Source: Bacteroidales bacterium (GTDB lineage Bacteria > Bacteroidota > Bacteroidia > Bacteroidales > JAADGE01). From it: 64,000 nucleotides of DNA. Position 1 is the first letter of the stretch; every line of letters starts with the position of its first letter. This document shows positions 35,761 to 44,339 of this stretch, piece after piece. The stretch covers positions 21,859-85,858 of the forward strand of contig JAIORQ010000084.1 of NCBI GenBank assembly GCA_021108035.1, given 5' to 3'. A program made the translations under genes and the position numbers. A model generated the notes under the pieces. That model did no database searches, was not told the DNA's origin, and worked only from the letters and a program-made list of their open reading frames with translations.

Positions 35761-37203
35761 ATGAAAAGATTATATATAATTGTATTGGTCTTACTGGTTT
35801 TTTCAACATCATGTACAAAGAACTTTTTAGATTTTAATACAGACAGTAAAAGCCCAAGTGCAGTTGAAGGAGAATTCTTCGTTACACAGGCTGAAAAGGA
35901 ACTGATGGATCAGATTTCCAGTACCAATGTGAACTGGAATATTTGGAAATTGGTTGCCCAATATTGGACAGAATGTCAATATACAGATGAATCTAATTAT
36001 GATATACTAAACAGAAATATACCTGAACAAATTTTCAGAGCATATTACAGAAATGTTTTGAAGCCTCTTAATGAAGCCAGAAAATTAATAACTGAGGATG
36101 AACTGGTAGGAGCTGAAACTGAAGCACAAAAACAAAATAAGTTATTTATTATTGATATACTTGAAGTATATTGTTATCATAATCTTGTTAATATCTTTGG
36201 TGATGTTCCTTATTCAGAAGCTCTTGATTTTGAGAATATAAGCCCGGTATATGATGATGCGGCAACGATATATTCAGATCTTCTTGCAAGACTTAATACT
36301 GTAATTGCAGGATTAGATGTAAACAGTAACAGCTATGTTCATGCAGACCATATTTATAACGGTAATGTTTCTGCATGGTTAAAATTTGCAAACTCACTAA
36401 AATTGAAAATTGCAATTAACTTAGCTGATGTTAATGCCTCTGTAGCTCTAACTAATGTTGAAGCAGCCGTAACAGCCGGTGTATTTACTTCTGCTGCAGA
36501 TAATGCATTATTTGCATATGAAGGTGCATCTCCTAATGCTAATCCATTGTATGATGACTTAATTGCAAGCGGTCGTCATGATTTTGTTGCTGCAAATACG
36601 ATCATAGATGCTATGAATGCTTTAAATGATCCGCGTATGGATTATTACTTTAAAAATCAAATTGGTGGAGTTTGGATTGGCGGTCCTTATGGATTCTCAA
36701 ATGTATTTTCAAATTACGCACAAGTTAACTCAACAATTTCCGATGCTGTATTCCCGGGAATTTTAATGACTTATTCTGAAATACAGTTTTATATTGCTGA
36801 AGCTGCTGCCAGAGGATGGAGTGTTGGTCAAACTGCCGAAGATGCATATAATGTTGCTGTACAAGCTTCATTTGACTTCTGGGGAGCAGGAGATGCTGCA
36901 ACATATTTGGCTGATGATGCTCCTTATACAGGATACGCATCATGGCAAGAAGCTATCGGAGAACAAGCATGGATATCGTATTATACACGAGGTTTAGTTG
37001 CATTTAATACTTACAGAAGACTTGATTATCCTGCAATGAATGAAGCACCAAATGCTGAAACCGACGGACCTGTACCTACAAGGTTTACATATCCGATTAA
37101 TGAACAAACTTTGAATGCTGATAATTATTATTCAGCTGCATCTGCAATAGGTGGTGATAATTTGTTAACAAGATTATTTTGGGATTTAGCTGATCCTGAA
37201 TAA
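35761..37203 (+). CDS. SusD/RagB-like nutrient-binding surface lipoprotein
   Basis: The 480-residue lipoprotein has a signal peptide with lipobox STSC (Cys at about 19) followed by KNFLDFNTDSKSPS. The tetratricopeptide-rich fold shows in LVAQYWTECQYTDESNYD, YRNVLKPLNEARKLI and a late YFYIAEAAARG-like stretch (SEIQFYIAEAAARGW). It is of the SusD-like_2 subgroup, often paired with transporters for peptides or small glycans. It starts 18 bases after the SusC gene and is followed by a strong terminator, so the operon has only two genes. Confidence 0.93.
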   Translation: MKRLYIIVLVLLVFSTSCTKNFLDFNTDSKSPSAVEGEFFVTQAEKELMDQISSTNVNWNIWKLVAQYWTECQYTDESNYDILNRNIPEQIFRAYYRNVLKPLNEARKLITEDELVGAETEAQKQNKLFIIDILEVYCYHNLVNIFGDVPYSEALDFENISPVYDDAATIYSDLLARLNTVIAGLDVNSNSYVHADHIYNGNVSAWLKFANSLKLKIAINLADVNASVALTNVEAAVTAGVFTSAADNALFAYEGASPNANPLYDDLIASGRHDFVAANTIIDAMNALNDPRMDYYFKNQIGGVWIGGPYGFSNVFSNYAQVNSTISDAVFPGILMTYSEIQFYIAEAAARGWSVGQTAEDAYNVAVQASFDFWGAGDAATYLADDAPYTGYASWQEAIGEQAWISYYTRGLVAFNTYRRLDYPAMNEAPNAETDGPVPTRFTYPINEQTLNADNYYSAASAIGGDNLLTRLFWDLADPE

Positions 37204-37226
37204 TTAATTCATTTTGCAGATTTTTT

Positions 37227-37253
37227 AACCCTCGTATTTACGAGGGTTTTTTT
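37227..37253 (+). terminator. Intrinsic terminator of the SusCD operon
   Basis: The stem AACCCTCG/CGAGGGTT with a six-base loop is followed by a T-run. It lies 23 bases after the SusD stop. Confidence 0.85.
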
Positions 37254-37275
37254 GTAAAACCGAATAATACAGTTT

Positions 37276-39243
37276 TTAAAGTTCATCCTCAGATAAAACT
37301 ACAAGAAAATCTTCTTTTTCCAGTATAACTTTTTCATCTTTAGGAATATTTAAATAAACCCCGAAGTTTATATCCGGTTTATTTTCATCTTTTTTGTGTC
37401 TTACTCCTAAGCATATTTCATCTCTTTTTTGAGCAATGTCTATTAAATCAACAAAATTAACTTCAATCGGAAATTTATCATAATACAGATGAATCGGTTT
37501 TAGATATATTTCGCTGCCGTCTTCTTGGAAAATGTCATCATAGAAAGCTTTGATATTCGGTTCCTCGCTTAATTGAGCCAAAATCATTGTTATCATTCGG
37601 TTACTGATTAAAAAGTCATTAACTCTTGTTTGATTCATCAATTGTTGATTTGCTGAATTCAGGATTTGAGTGATAATTTTTGTTTGTTGAGGGTTGCCGT
37701 CTTCAGATTCGATTTTTTGAAGCATTAATAAAGCAAGAAATGTATTAGAATCTGCTCTGTCTTCCGACATTTCACGTACGTCTGTAGCGAGAATTAAAAT
37801 TGTTTCATAACTGAACGGCTTTAATTCTTTTAAATTTTCTAACAGCATCGGATTTTTATCAATAATATTTACTTTAATATTTTGATATTCTACATCAATT
37901 TCTTCTATTATTTGACGCAATTCTTCTGTCGGATTGTTAATAATGACATCAAATACAGAACCTTTTAACAGATATTCATCAGATTCTCGTATGAAAATTT
38001 CACCAATAGAATGCCATCCTAATATAAGAATTTTTTTAGTTACTTTATCAAGCCTTTTCAAATTGAAACTTTGTTCTTTTGGCTTGTATATTTGATTAAC
38101 TGAAAAATCTATTGTTGAGTCATCTTCAGCAAGAATTACGATTTCATCATCTGCAAGCATTTTATAATCTTTCTCCGGCCTTAATGTCATTCCGTTACTA
38201 TTGTTAATACCCAAAGGTATTCCGTCAGGAAAATGGTAAGGCAGATTTTTGAATTTAATACCTTCCCACTTCGGATTATTATAAAAATAGATTTCACTTA
38301 AATCAAAAGATAAAATTTCATTATAAACCACTTGTAAACCACCGGTTAAGGATGTTTGAACAAGTAATTTGCCCATTATATCCCAATTATCCAGTGCAAT
38401 AATATTGTCATTATTCATCATTTTTATTAAATCTCTGTTTTCATCATGTAATATTTCAGCAATAACAGGAATTTCAATTTTCTTTTTAAAGTATGCATTC
38501 AAAGCAAGAATTGATTTAATAGCTTTAATATCAGAATCTGTTTTTTCATGTTTGGAAGCCATATCACCGGAACTTGCCATAATAATAATTGATTTTGCAG
38601 CATTTATATTTATACGAGAAAATTCATTTAAACTTGCTGTATTTCCATTCGTTGTGAAAATAGTTGTAGTATAAGTTTCTGTTATGTTTTTTTGAATATG
38701 ATCGTCCATTACTTCTTTATCTTCAGAAGATAAAATGACGACAGTTGCTTTTTTTTCGCTTTCATTTGCCATAATCAACTCCTCAAGTACTCCTAAAACA
38801 CGATGATTCCAACCAAGAATGATTGTATGGTTTTCTTCGAGAACCGGACCTGCACCTTTTCTGAATTTATAAAGTAGTTTTTCAAGTTCAGTAGTAATAA
38901 AGGCAATTAATGCAGAAAGAATTATAATGCCGACAAAACCACCTAAAACAGTGGTTATTCTAATCCATCCTGCCCCTTGAAAAGAATCTTGGAACATATT
39001 TCCGGGATCTGTCATTTGTAAAAATACATACCAAATATGATCCCAAAATGAATTGATTGTATTGTATTCTGCTGTATTATATCCAAACCCAAAAACGATT
39101 AATGCTCTGATACCTACAATTAATATAAAAGCAACAATAAAAATAACAAGTAAGCTCAGAAAAATTGAACTGCCGCCTTTATTCATAAACAGTTCAAAGC
39201 GATATCTAAGTTTATTTTTAAAAGTGTATTTATTATTTTTCAT
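37276..39243 (-). CDS. CASTOR/POLLUX-like ion channel protein with RCK-type domains
   Basis: The 655-residue protein has two main membrane segments (about 24-50 and 95-118) with a pore-loop-like region between (FWDHIWYVFLQMTDPGN). A long cytoplasmic part follows with two Rossmann-type RCK modules (TIILGWNHRVLGVLEELI at about 142 and ILILGWHSIGEIFIRES at about 405). This architecture fits the CASTOR/POLLUX/DMI1 family of ligand-gated cation channels, known from plants and many bacteria. The bacterial role is probably potassium or calcium homeostasis, and the gating ligand is unknown. It is convergent with the SusCD operon. Confidence 0.88.
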   Translation of the reverse strand: MKNNKYTFKNKLRYRFELFMNKGGSSIFLSLLVIFIVAFILIVGIRALIVFGFGYNTAEYNTINSFWDHIWYVFLQMTDPGNMFQDSFQGAGWIRITTVLGGFVGIIILSALIAFITTELEKLLYKFRKGAGPVLEENHTIILGWNHRVLGVLEELIMANESEKKATVVILSSEDKEVMDDHIQKNITETYTTTIFTTNGNTASLNEFSRININAAKSIIIMASSGDMASKHEKTDSDIKAIKSILALNAYFKKKIEIPVIAEILHDENRDLIKMMNNDNIIALDNWDIMGKLLVQTSLTGGLQVVYNEILSFDLSEIYFYNNPKWEGIKFKNLPYHFPDGIPLGINNSNGMTLRPEKDYKMLADDEIVILAEDDSTIDFSVNQIYKPKEQSFNLKRLDKVTKKILILGWHSIGEIFIRESDEYLLKGSVFDVIINNPTEELRQIIEEIDVEYQNIKVNIIDKNPMLLENLKELKPFSYETILILATDVREMSEDRADSNTFLALLMLQKIESEDGNPQQTKIITQILNSANQQLMNQTRVNDFLISNRMITMILAQLSEEPNIKAFYDDIFQEDGSEIYLKPIHLYYDKFPIEVNFVDLIDIAQKRDEICLGVRHKKDENKPDINFGVYLNIPKDEKVILEKEDFLVVLSEDEL

Positions 39244-39261
39244 CTTGCAATAATTTAAGTT

Positions 39262-39415
39262 TTAGTCCGCTCCGAAAAATCTTTTTTTGCCACAAAGTCA
39301 CGAAAACACAAAAACTCACAAAAAATAAAATGCTGATAACAAGCTCTTTGTGGATTTTAGTGATTTGGTGTTTTAGTGGCATCTTCATCTTTTTACCTTT
39401 TCGGAGTGGTCTCAA
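39262..39415. repeat. Palindromic element, family A copy 2 (CTCCGAAAA ends)
   Basis: Ends TTAGTCCGCTCCGAAAAA and, on the other strand, TTGAGACCACTCCGAAAAG bracket 154 bases. The inside has a second inverted pair starting GCCACAAAGTCACG and GCCACTAAAACACC. The ends match those of the element at 23807-23951, but the middle does not, so this is a family with conserved termini only. Confidence 0.7.
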
Positions 39416-39539
39416 GTTTGATTTAATTGATTTATATTTGGAAGCCAAAAATAATAAAAAACATTGTTTATCAGAGAGTTCATTATATTACTTTTTAATT
39501 ATAAAGCAAAAAACATGATTTATAATTAAAAAATACAAT

Positions 39540-39778
39540 ATGATTGATTTCATATCAGATACTGTAACCAAACCAACTCCGAAAATGAGAAAGGCAATGT
39601 TTAATGCAGAAGTTGGAGATGATGTTTTACAGGAAGTCCCCTACCTTTAATGAATTAGAACGATTATCCGCCGAGAAACGGAAAAATTAGATTAGTAACA
39701 CATCTTGATATAAAAGAATGTGATGTTGATAAGTTTATTAAGATTTTACTTGGGATTGTTGATGATGTTGATTGTTAA
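39540..39778 (+). pseudogene. Threonine aldolase gene with most of its middle deleted
   Basis: The 5' part reads [19 protein letters not shown] then [12 protein letters not shown], the classic start of low-specificity L-threonine aldolase (MIDFRSDTVTKP, AEVGDDV). It goes out of match and stops at 39648. From 39668 the frame encodes NGKIRLVTHLDIKECDVDKF, the typical C-terminal end of the same enzyme, up to a stop at 39776. About 270 codons between the two, including the PLP lysine, are missing. The gene cannot be functional. Confidence 0.8.
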
Positions 39779-39820
39779 CGGATATGTGCTGGTGGCGTTT
39801 TGTTTTTGGTATTTTTCCAT

Positions 39821-40810
39821 TTACATATTAATTATCCAATTGCAAACAGATGTTAATTGTTTATCTTCTGTTAAATTTCCTGCATTTAGTAGCATTCTCT
39901 TTTCCAGTTGACTAAATATTTCTTTCGACATACTATTTTCTATTGCTGCACCAATGAAAAATATAGCAGGTGAAAGGTTTTGTTTAGCAAAACTTGTTCT
40001 TATACGATTTAATGCTGAATTTGCAGTTTTCCAGTGTTCATCAGCTCCCGCAGGGTCAATACCACCTTTCAACTCTCCTAATCCGATATACTTTTTCGAT
40101 ATTTTATGAATTGAATTTTTAGTTTTACCTTTCAGTATAACTTCTGCCGGTTCTCCTTCCAATAAACACAAATCAATATTTTTACTTACAATTGGAACAT
40201 TAATATTCATTAACAATAGTCTGTTCTTTTTATTTTTAACCCAATATAGACCTTTTATTCTTTTTTCAATATCATTGTCAGTTTTCGGTTTGTCTTTCCA
40301 TAAATAATCTTCATTGTCAAGCCATTGGTATTTGATCTTGTAAATATTTAGAACAGATAACAAAGAACGTAAAAATTTTCTTTCTCCTAATGTGCCTGCG
40401 AGATTTCGTGCTTTACCACCTAACGAATCCCCTTTTATCAATAAATATCGGTAAACAAGTTCATTTATAAAATCATTACCTGCAGGTTCTAAAAAATTGT
40501 CAATTAAACCCTTAATTGCTTCTTTTTTATCTTCATCGTTCAAATAATTTATCGCTTTATCCGAAAGTCCCGAAGCTGTTAGTAAACTAATTCTCAAATC
40601 TATAATGTCCAGTAAGTCAATAGGATACTTTGCTTTACTTGCAAGTGATTTAAGAGCTTTTGCTTCTTCTACGTAAGGAACAGCAATGTAATTTTTTTCA
40701 AGTGCTAATGATATAAAACCGGCTCTTGTTTTTTGCCTTGATGTTACTAAATCATCAGCTTTTTGCAGATGATTTTTATAAGTTATTTTTTTTGCCATAA
40801 ATAAACACAT
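39821..40810 (-). CDS. Type II restriction endonuclease, AvaI/BsoBI-like
   Basis: The 329-residue protein contains GELKGGIDPAGADEHWKTAN at about 250. The spacing of E, K (two later) and H (13 after E) is that of the catalytic E240, K242 and H253 of BsoBI. An aspartate in NIDLCLLEGEPAE, about 33 residues earlier, could be the partner of BsoBI D212. The family recognises CYCGRG (or CTCGAG-like) sites, so the same or a related site is expected. The start overlaps the methyltransferase end (an internal ATG at 40798 also overlaps), so both are made from one transcript. Confidence 0.85.
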   Translation of the reverse strand: MCLFMAKKITYKNHLQKADDLVTSRQKTRAGFISLALEKNYIAVPYVEEAKALKSLASKAKYPIDLLDIIDLRISLLTASGLSDKAINYLNDEDKKEAIKGLIDNFLEPAGNDFINELVYRYLLIKGDSLGGKARNLAGTLGERKFLRSLLSVLNIYKIKYQWLDNEDYLWKDKPKTDNDIEKRIKGLYWVKNKKNRLLLMNINVPIVSKNIDLCLLEGEPAEVILKGKTKNSIHKISKKYIGLGELKGGIDPAGADEHWKTANSALNRIRTSFAKQNLSPAIFFIGAAIENSMSKEIFSQLEKRMLLNAGNLTEDKQLTSVCNWIINM

Positions 40811-42180
40811 TTTCGTAATGGTGTTCTTCCATGCACACCCATTTGTTGGCTACTATTTCCTTTTTTCTGTGATAATACAAATATATTTTCAACTGACAAT
40901 CCAAATTTTTCAGCAAAGTCAGAAAGGATTAAATCAACAGGAATTTCTTCTCCTGCATATTTAACATTATCATTCACCATTATAATTTTTCCGTTTTTGT
41001 CTAAAACTCTTGCCATTTCAAAGATAGTAAAACACATTTCAAGGAAATAATTTTGCACTAATCGCAAAACTCCATTATTATTTAATTTTTTTTCTTGTTT
41101 ATATTTCTCTAATATTGTTAATATCTCAATTAACGCTTTATTACTTTCATAAGTAGATATAATTTTATTATAATCATCTAATCTGTTTTGTTCAGTATAA
41201 AATCTATGTAGTTCTTCAATTTTACTTTTGTTTTCAACAGTGCAAGAAAGCATATCCTGTCTTAATTTTTTAACATTGTTATTATCATTCCCCAAGAATA
41301 TAAGTTCTAAGGCATATGTTCTTGTATAATCGTATCTGTTTGCATAAGGTGGTGACGTTATAATAAAATCATGTGAATTACTCGCAATTTCAGGCAATTT
41401 ATATAAACAACTTCCTTCAATCACTGAAATATCACCTTTCTCATATTTTTTTTCAGAGGGAAATAAAGTTTGTTCTTGTTTAGATAAGTCGGCAATTATA
41501 TCATTAAATTTTGAATTTATTGCTGTTTTAAAATCTTCTATTTTACCTTTATTGAATTTTTGTCTTAATGTTCTATTTGAACGATAATCCCAACGTAGAT
41601 ACTGCCCGTCTTTCCTTGTGTAGCTAATATCTTCTAATACTGAAAAAGCCACAAAATTTAAAAGTGAACTTACTCCGTTATTTAAATTATTTGTATATGT
41701 TAAATATTTGTTTAACAATATTTCGGTTGTTTCAGGAAAAGCTTCTTTTGTTATAGGTATGTGTTTAATATAGTTTTTATATTCTTTAATATTTTCAACT
41801 TTGTCCCAAATATCTATTGCTGTTTGTTTAAATTCATTTATGTTTATTTTATCTAATTTTGCTTTTTGCTGCATTACATAAACACCTACCGGAAGTAATT
41901 CTATTCCTGTTGATTTACAACCATAATCTGACGAAGCAAATAAGCTTGTTCCCACTCCCGCAAATGGGTCTAAAATTCTTTTCTTTTGTAAATTAAATTT
42001 TTCGATGTAATAATTAATTAAATTAGCTGAAAATCCTTCTTTATATTTGAACCAACGATATTTAGGACTTGTCTTGTTTGCCTGAAAACTAACAAGTTGT
42101 CTGCTTAGATATTTATCTTCACTTAATTTATGTTTGAATTTTTGTAATAATTTATCCCTATGTATTGTTTCTGTTATCAT
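40783..42180 (-). CDS. DNA methyltransferase of the AvaI/BsoBI-like system
   Basis: The 465-residue protein has the AdoMet motif LDPFAGVGTSLFASSDYG at about residue 70 and the catalytic TSPPYANRYDYTRTY at about 275. The TSPPY form is that of amino-methyltransferases (N4-cytosine or N6-adenine). M.BsoBI-like enzymes are N4-cytosine methyltransferases, which fits the neighbouring nuclease. The order of motifs (AdoMet site before catalytic site) and the long insertion between them resemble the beta-like arrangement. It is upstream of the nuclease gene, which allows protection to come first. Confidence 0.88.
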   Translation of the reverse strand: MITETIHRDKLLQKFKHKLSEDKYLSRQLVSFQANKTSPKYRWFKYKEGFSANLINYYIEKFNLQKKRILDPFAGVGTSLFASSDYGCKSTGIELLPVGVYVMQQKAKLDKININEFKQTAIDIWDKVENIKEYKNYIKHIPITKEAFPETTEILLNKYLTYTNNLNNGVSSLLNFVAFSVLEDISYTRKDGQYLRWDYRSNRTLRQKFNKGKIEDFKTAINSKFNDIIADLSKQEQTLFPSEKKYEKGDISVIEGSCLYKLPEIASNSHDFIITSPPYANRYDYTRTYALELIFLGNDNNNVKKLRQDMLSCTVENKSKIEELHRFYTEQNRLDDYNKIISTYESNKALIEILTILEKYKQEKKLNNNGVLRLVQNYFLEMCFTIFEMARVLDKNGKIIMVNDNVKYAGEEIPVDLILSDFAEKFGLSVENIFVLSQKKGNSSQQMGVHGRTPLRKCVYLWQKK

Positions 42181-42415
42181 TTTTCAAAATTTATATTTTA
42201 TGTAATAAATTGCAAAGATAATTATTTTTAGGTTATTGTATCGTTTTTTTCATTACCCATAACGGTTGAATAGGCAACGTGCAGAGTAAATTTCGATAAT
42301 TTCTCGGTTTGCTCACAGCACAAATTTTTGCCTTATTATTTATTTCAAATTCAAAATTTTTGCGACCATGCAAATTCCCTTTGTCCTTGCGGATTTTTGC
42401 TGACCTGCATGTTGT
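42181..42415. other. Non-coding spacer with short inverted ends
   Basis: The spacer between the methyltransferase start and the broken lipoprotein gene carries CAACGTGCAG at 42275-42284 and CTGCATGTTG at 42405-42414, which are inverted copies with one mismatch. The inside is AT-rich with no reading frame. It may be an old element end or recombination site. Confidence 0.4.
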
Positions 42416-43114
42416 TTATTTGTTTGTTGTGAATCGTGTTTCTATTATTCTTTTAAAAAATCCATAATCAGATAATTCATTTACGTATATTGTATCTTTT
42501 GGATAAAATTCATAGTTTAACCTTCCATATTGTACATTATTACTATCCTCTTTTTTTCTGCTTATTAATCTTGAAAAATCAAAATAATCAACTATACTGT
42601 CAGTATCTCTAATCCAAATATCGCCTTTTTGAAAAGTCACAGTATCCGGTAATAATTTTCCAAATTCTCTTTCCACACCATAAAATGTTACAGTATATTC
42701 AGTCTCTGATAAACTATCAAAGTGATAAAATCCACTAGTCCCCCAACCAGATTGATAATAAGAAATGTCGATTTTAATATCATCGAATATTTTAGATTCT
42801 GTTCTTATTGAATCAATTTCTGATTTATAATTCTCATCATAATATAAGTCAATAGATTCAATCACTTTATTCGAATCAATACTTGCTATTAATCCTGATT
42901 TTATTCGATACTATCTTTTTGATGTAAAATCCATTGTTGAATCAAGCAATACTGTTCCATATGTATGATAATCATACTTCCCATGGTATGTATATTTATA
43001 AATTACATTTTTACTATTATAAACTCTCTGAATATATAAACTGCTTAACTTTTCATCAAAGTCACAGCCAGAAAGTAAAATAATAATAATTATGTAGCCA
43101 ATCCTTTTCATCAC
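42416..43114 (-). pseudogene. Lipoprotein gene split by an in-frame TAG
   Basis: Two open stretches in the same frame are separated only by a TAG at 42911-42913. The first (43114 down) has a lipoprotein signal (IIIIILLSGCDFDEKL) and ends MDFTSKR; the second continues YRIKSGLIASIDSNKVIESIDL down to 42416. There is no ATG soon after the stop. Read together they make a 232-residue lipoprotein of unknown family, rich in Y, D and S. A nonsense mutation is the simplest reading. A separate short lipoprotein or a recoded stop are alternatives. Confidence 0.65.
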
Positions 43115-43426
43115 AATGATTCACAACATATAAGCATTCTATCGACAGTTGCGACATGCAGAATGCGAGTACTCAAAATTAACAAAAAATACTGTAAAAA
43201 AGATATACTTCCAAATAATTTGTAAGCAATTGTTGAGAGAATGCAGTTGGACTATGCCTCTTATGGGTATTATGTAAACCGGTTGATATTTCTAATATAG
43301 CCGGATAAACATCGGTTTTTTAACATCAACAAATATAAAAAAATAATATGCACTTTACATATCTGTTTAAAATTTACTTTTCAATGTTGTTTTGTTAATT
43401 AATTATTTGTTCTAAACGAAATTAAT
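43115..43426. other. Non-coding spacer beside the restriction island
   Basis: This 312-base spacer holds a small inverted pair (GCATTCT at 43134 and AGAATGC at 43160) and AT-rich sequence. No gene or clear terminator is visible. Confidence 0.4.
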
Positions 43427-44155
43427 TTACCACTTCAATATAATTCTGAAAACATTTTCGGGTTCCAAACCGCTCACATCAACTTCACTGCAATTTGGTA
43501 TATGATGAACCATAAGCTTGTTGTTCTGTTCTTGTATTGACTCTATACAGGTTCTTAAAGATGCTGTAAGGATTTCGCCTTTATGATATTTAAAAAAATA
43601 ATGCAACCCTTCACTAAATCCGCCGTATTCTTGTACGGTCAAAAGAATAGTGTTAGTACAACCCTCAATCTTTTTAAAAGTTTTAATAATATCTGTTCGT
43701 TGCGGATAGGTATATCCTTCTGTAACCCATGAGAGTTCTGCTATGGGGAATCCATCAGGTTTGCCCAAGAATTTATCGGTTTTTGTGTCGTAAAAGATAA
43801 CTTGAATTAATCTTTCGCCTGTTCCTTGGTAGTTTGTTTCTTCATTTATTTCCAATTCATGTACAATATTTTCATTAATCATATTCTTATAATCTTCGGA
43901 GATATCAGTCATAAAAATGTTAAAAGCAAGGGCTGTTATTCCGTTGTCAAGTTCAACGATAAAACATTCTTTCAGAGGTATTGTTGCATGATTTTCCCAA
44001 ACTTCTGTTACAAATACCTGATGGTCTTTAATGTATTTGACTTCATATTTTGTGAATACTTTTTTCAAAATGTTCAGCGTAATATCACAGTCAGTTTTTT
44101 GACTGTAACATACAGATGAAAATATTATTAATGCAGATATAAGTATTGATTTCAT
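43427..44155 (-). CDS. Secreted protein of unknown function
   Basis: The 242-residue protein has a signal peptide (LIIFSSVCYSQ). The mature part has alternating charged and aromatic segments (VEVWENHATIPLKECFIVELDNG-like strands) and five scattered cysteines. I do not recognise the family. Codon use and base composition look like those of the neighbours. It stands alone between the island and EF-G. Confidence 0.75.
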   Translation of the reverse strand: MKSILISALIIFSSVCYSQKTDCDITLNILKKVFTKYEVKYIKDHQVFVTEVWENHATIPLKECFIVELDNGITALAFNIFMTDISEDYKNMINENIVHELEINEETNYQGTGERLIQVIFYDTKTDKFLGKPDGFPIAELSWVTEGYTYPQRTDIIKTFKKIEGCTNTILLTVQEYGGFSEGLHYFFKYHKGEILTASLRTCIESIQEQNNKLMVHHIPNCSEVDVSGLEPENVFRIILKW

Positions 44156-44287
44156 ATTTTATAAATTTTACCATTTTTAAATCCTTCGCCTTCGAATAAA
44201 TTATTAATATTGGTTTTTCTCATTTTTAAGGTTCAAATATTTACTAAATATACAATAATTTTGTCATTATTGGTTTTATAAAACAAA

Positions 44288-44313
44288 AAAACCGACCTTT
44301 ACAGATCGGGTTT
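44288..44313 (-). terminator. Terminator of the EF-G gene
   Basis: On the minus strand, AAACCCGATC and GGTCGGTTT pair with one bulge and a six-base loop, followed by a T-run. It lies about 27 bases after the EF-G stop. Confidence 0.65.
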
Positions 44314-44339
44314 ACAATTTATTTTCCTACATAAATGAA

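Noticed and set aside
42181..43426. Integron attC-like cassette boundaries around the restriction island
   Set aside because: Short inverted pairs exist, but no GTTRRRY/RYYYAAC pair with correct spacing and no integrase were seen.
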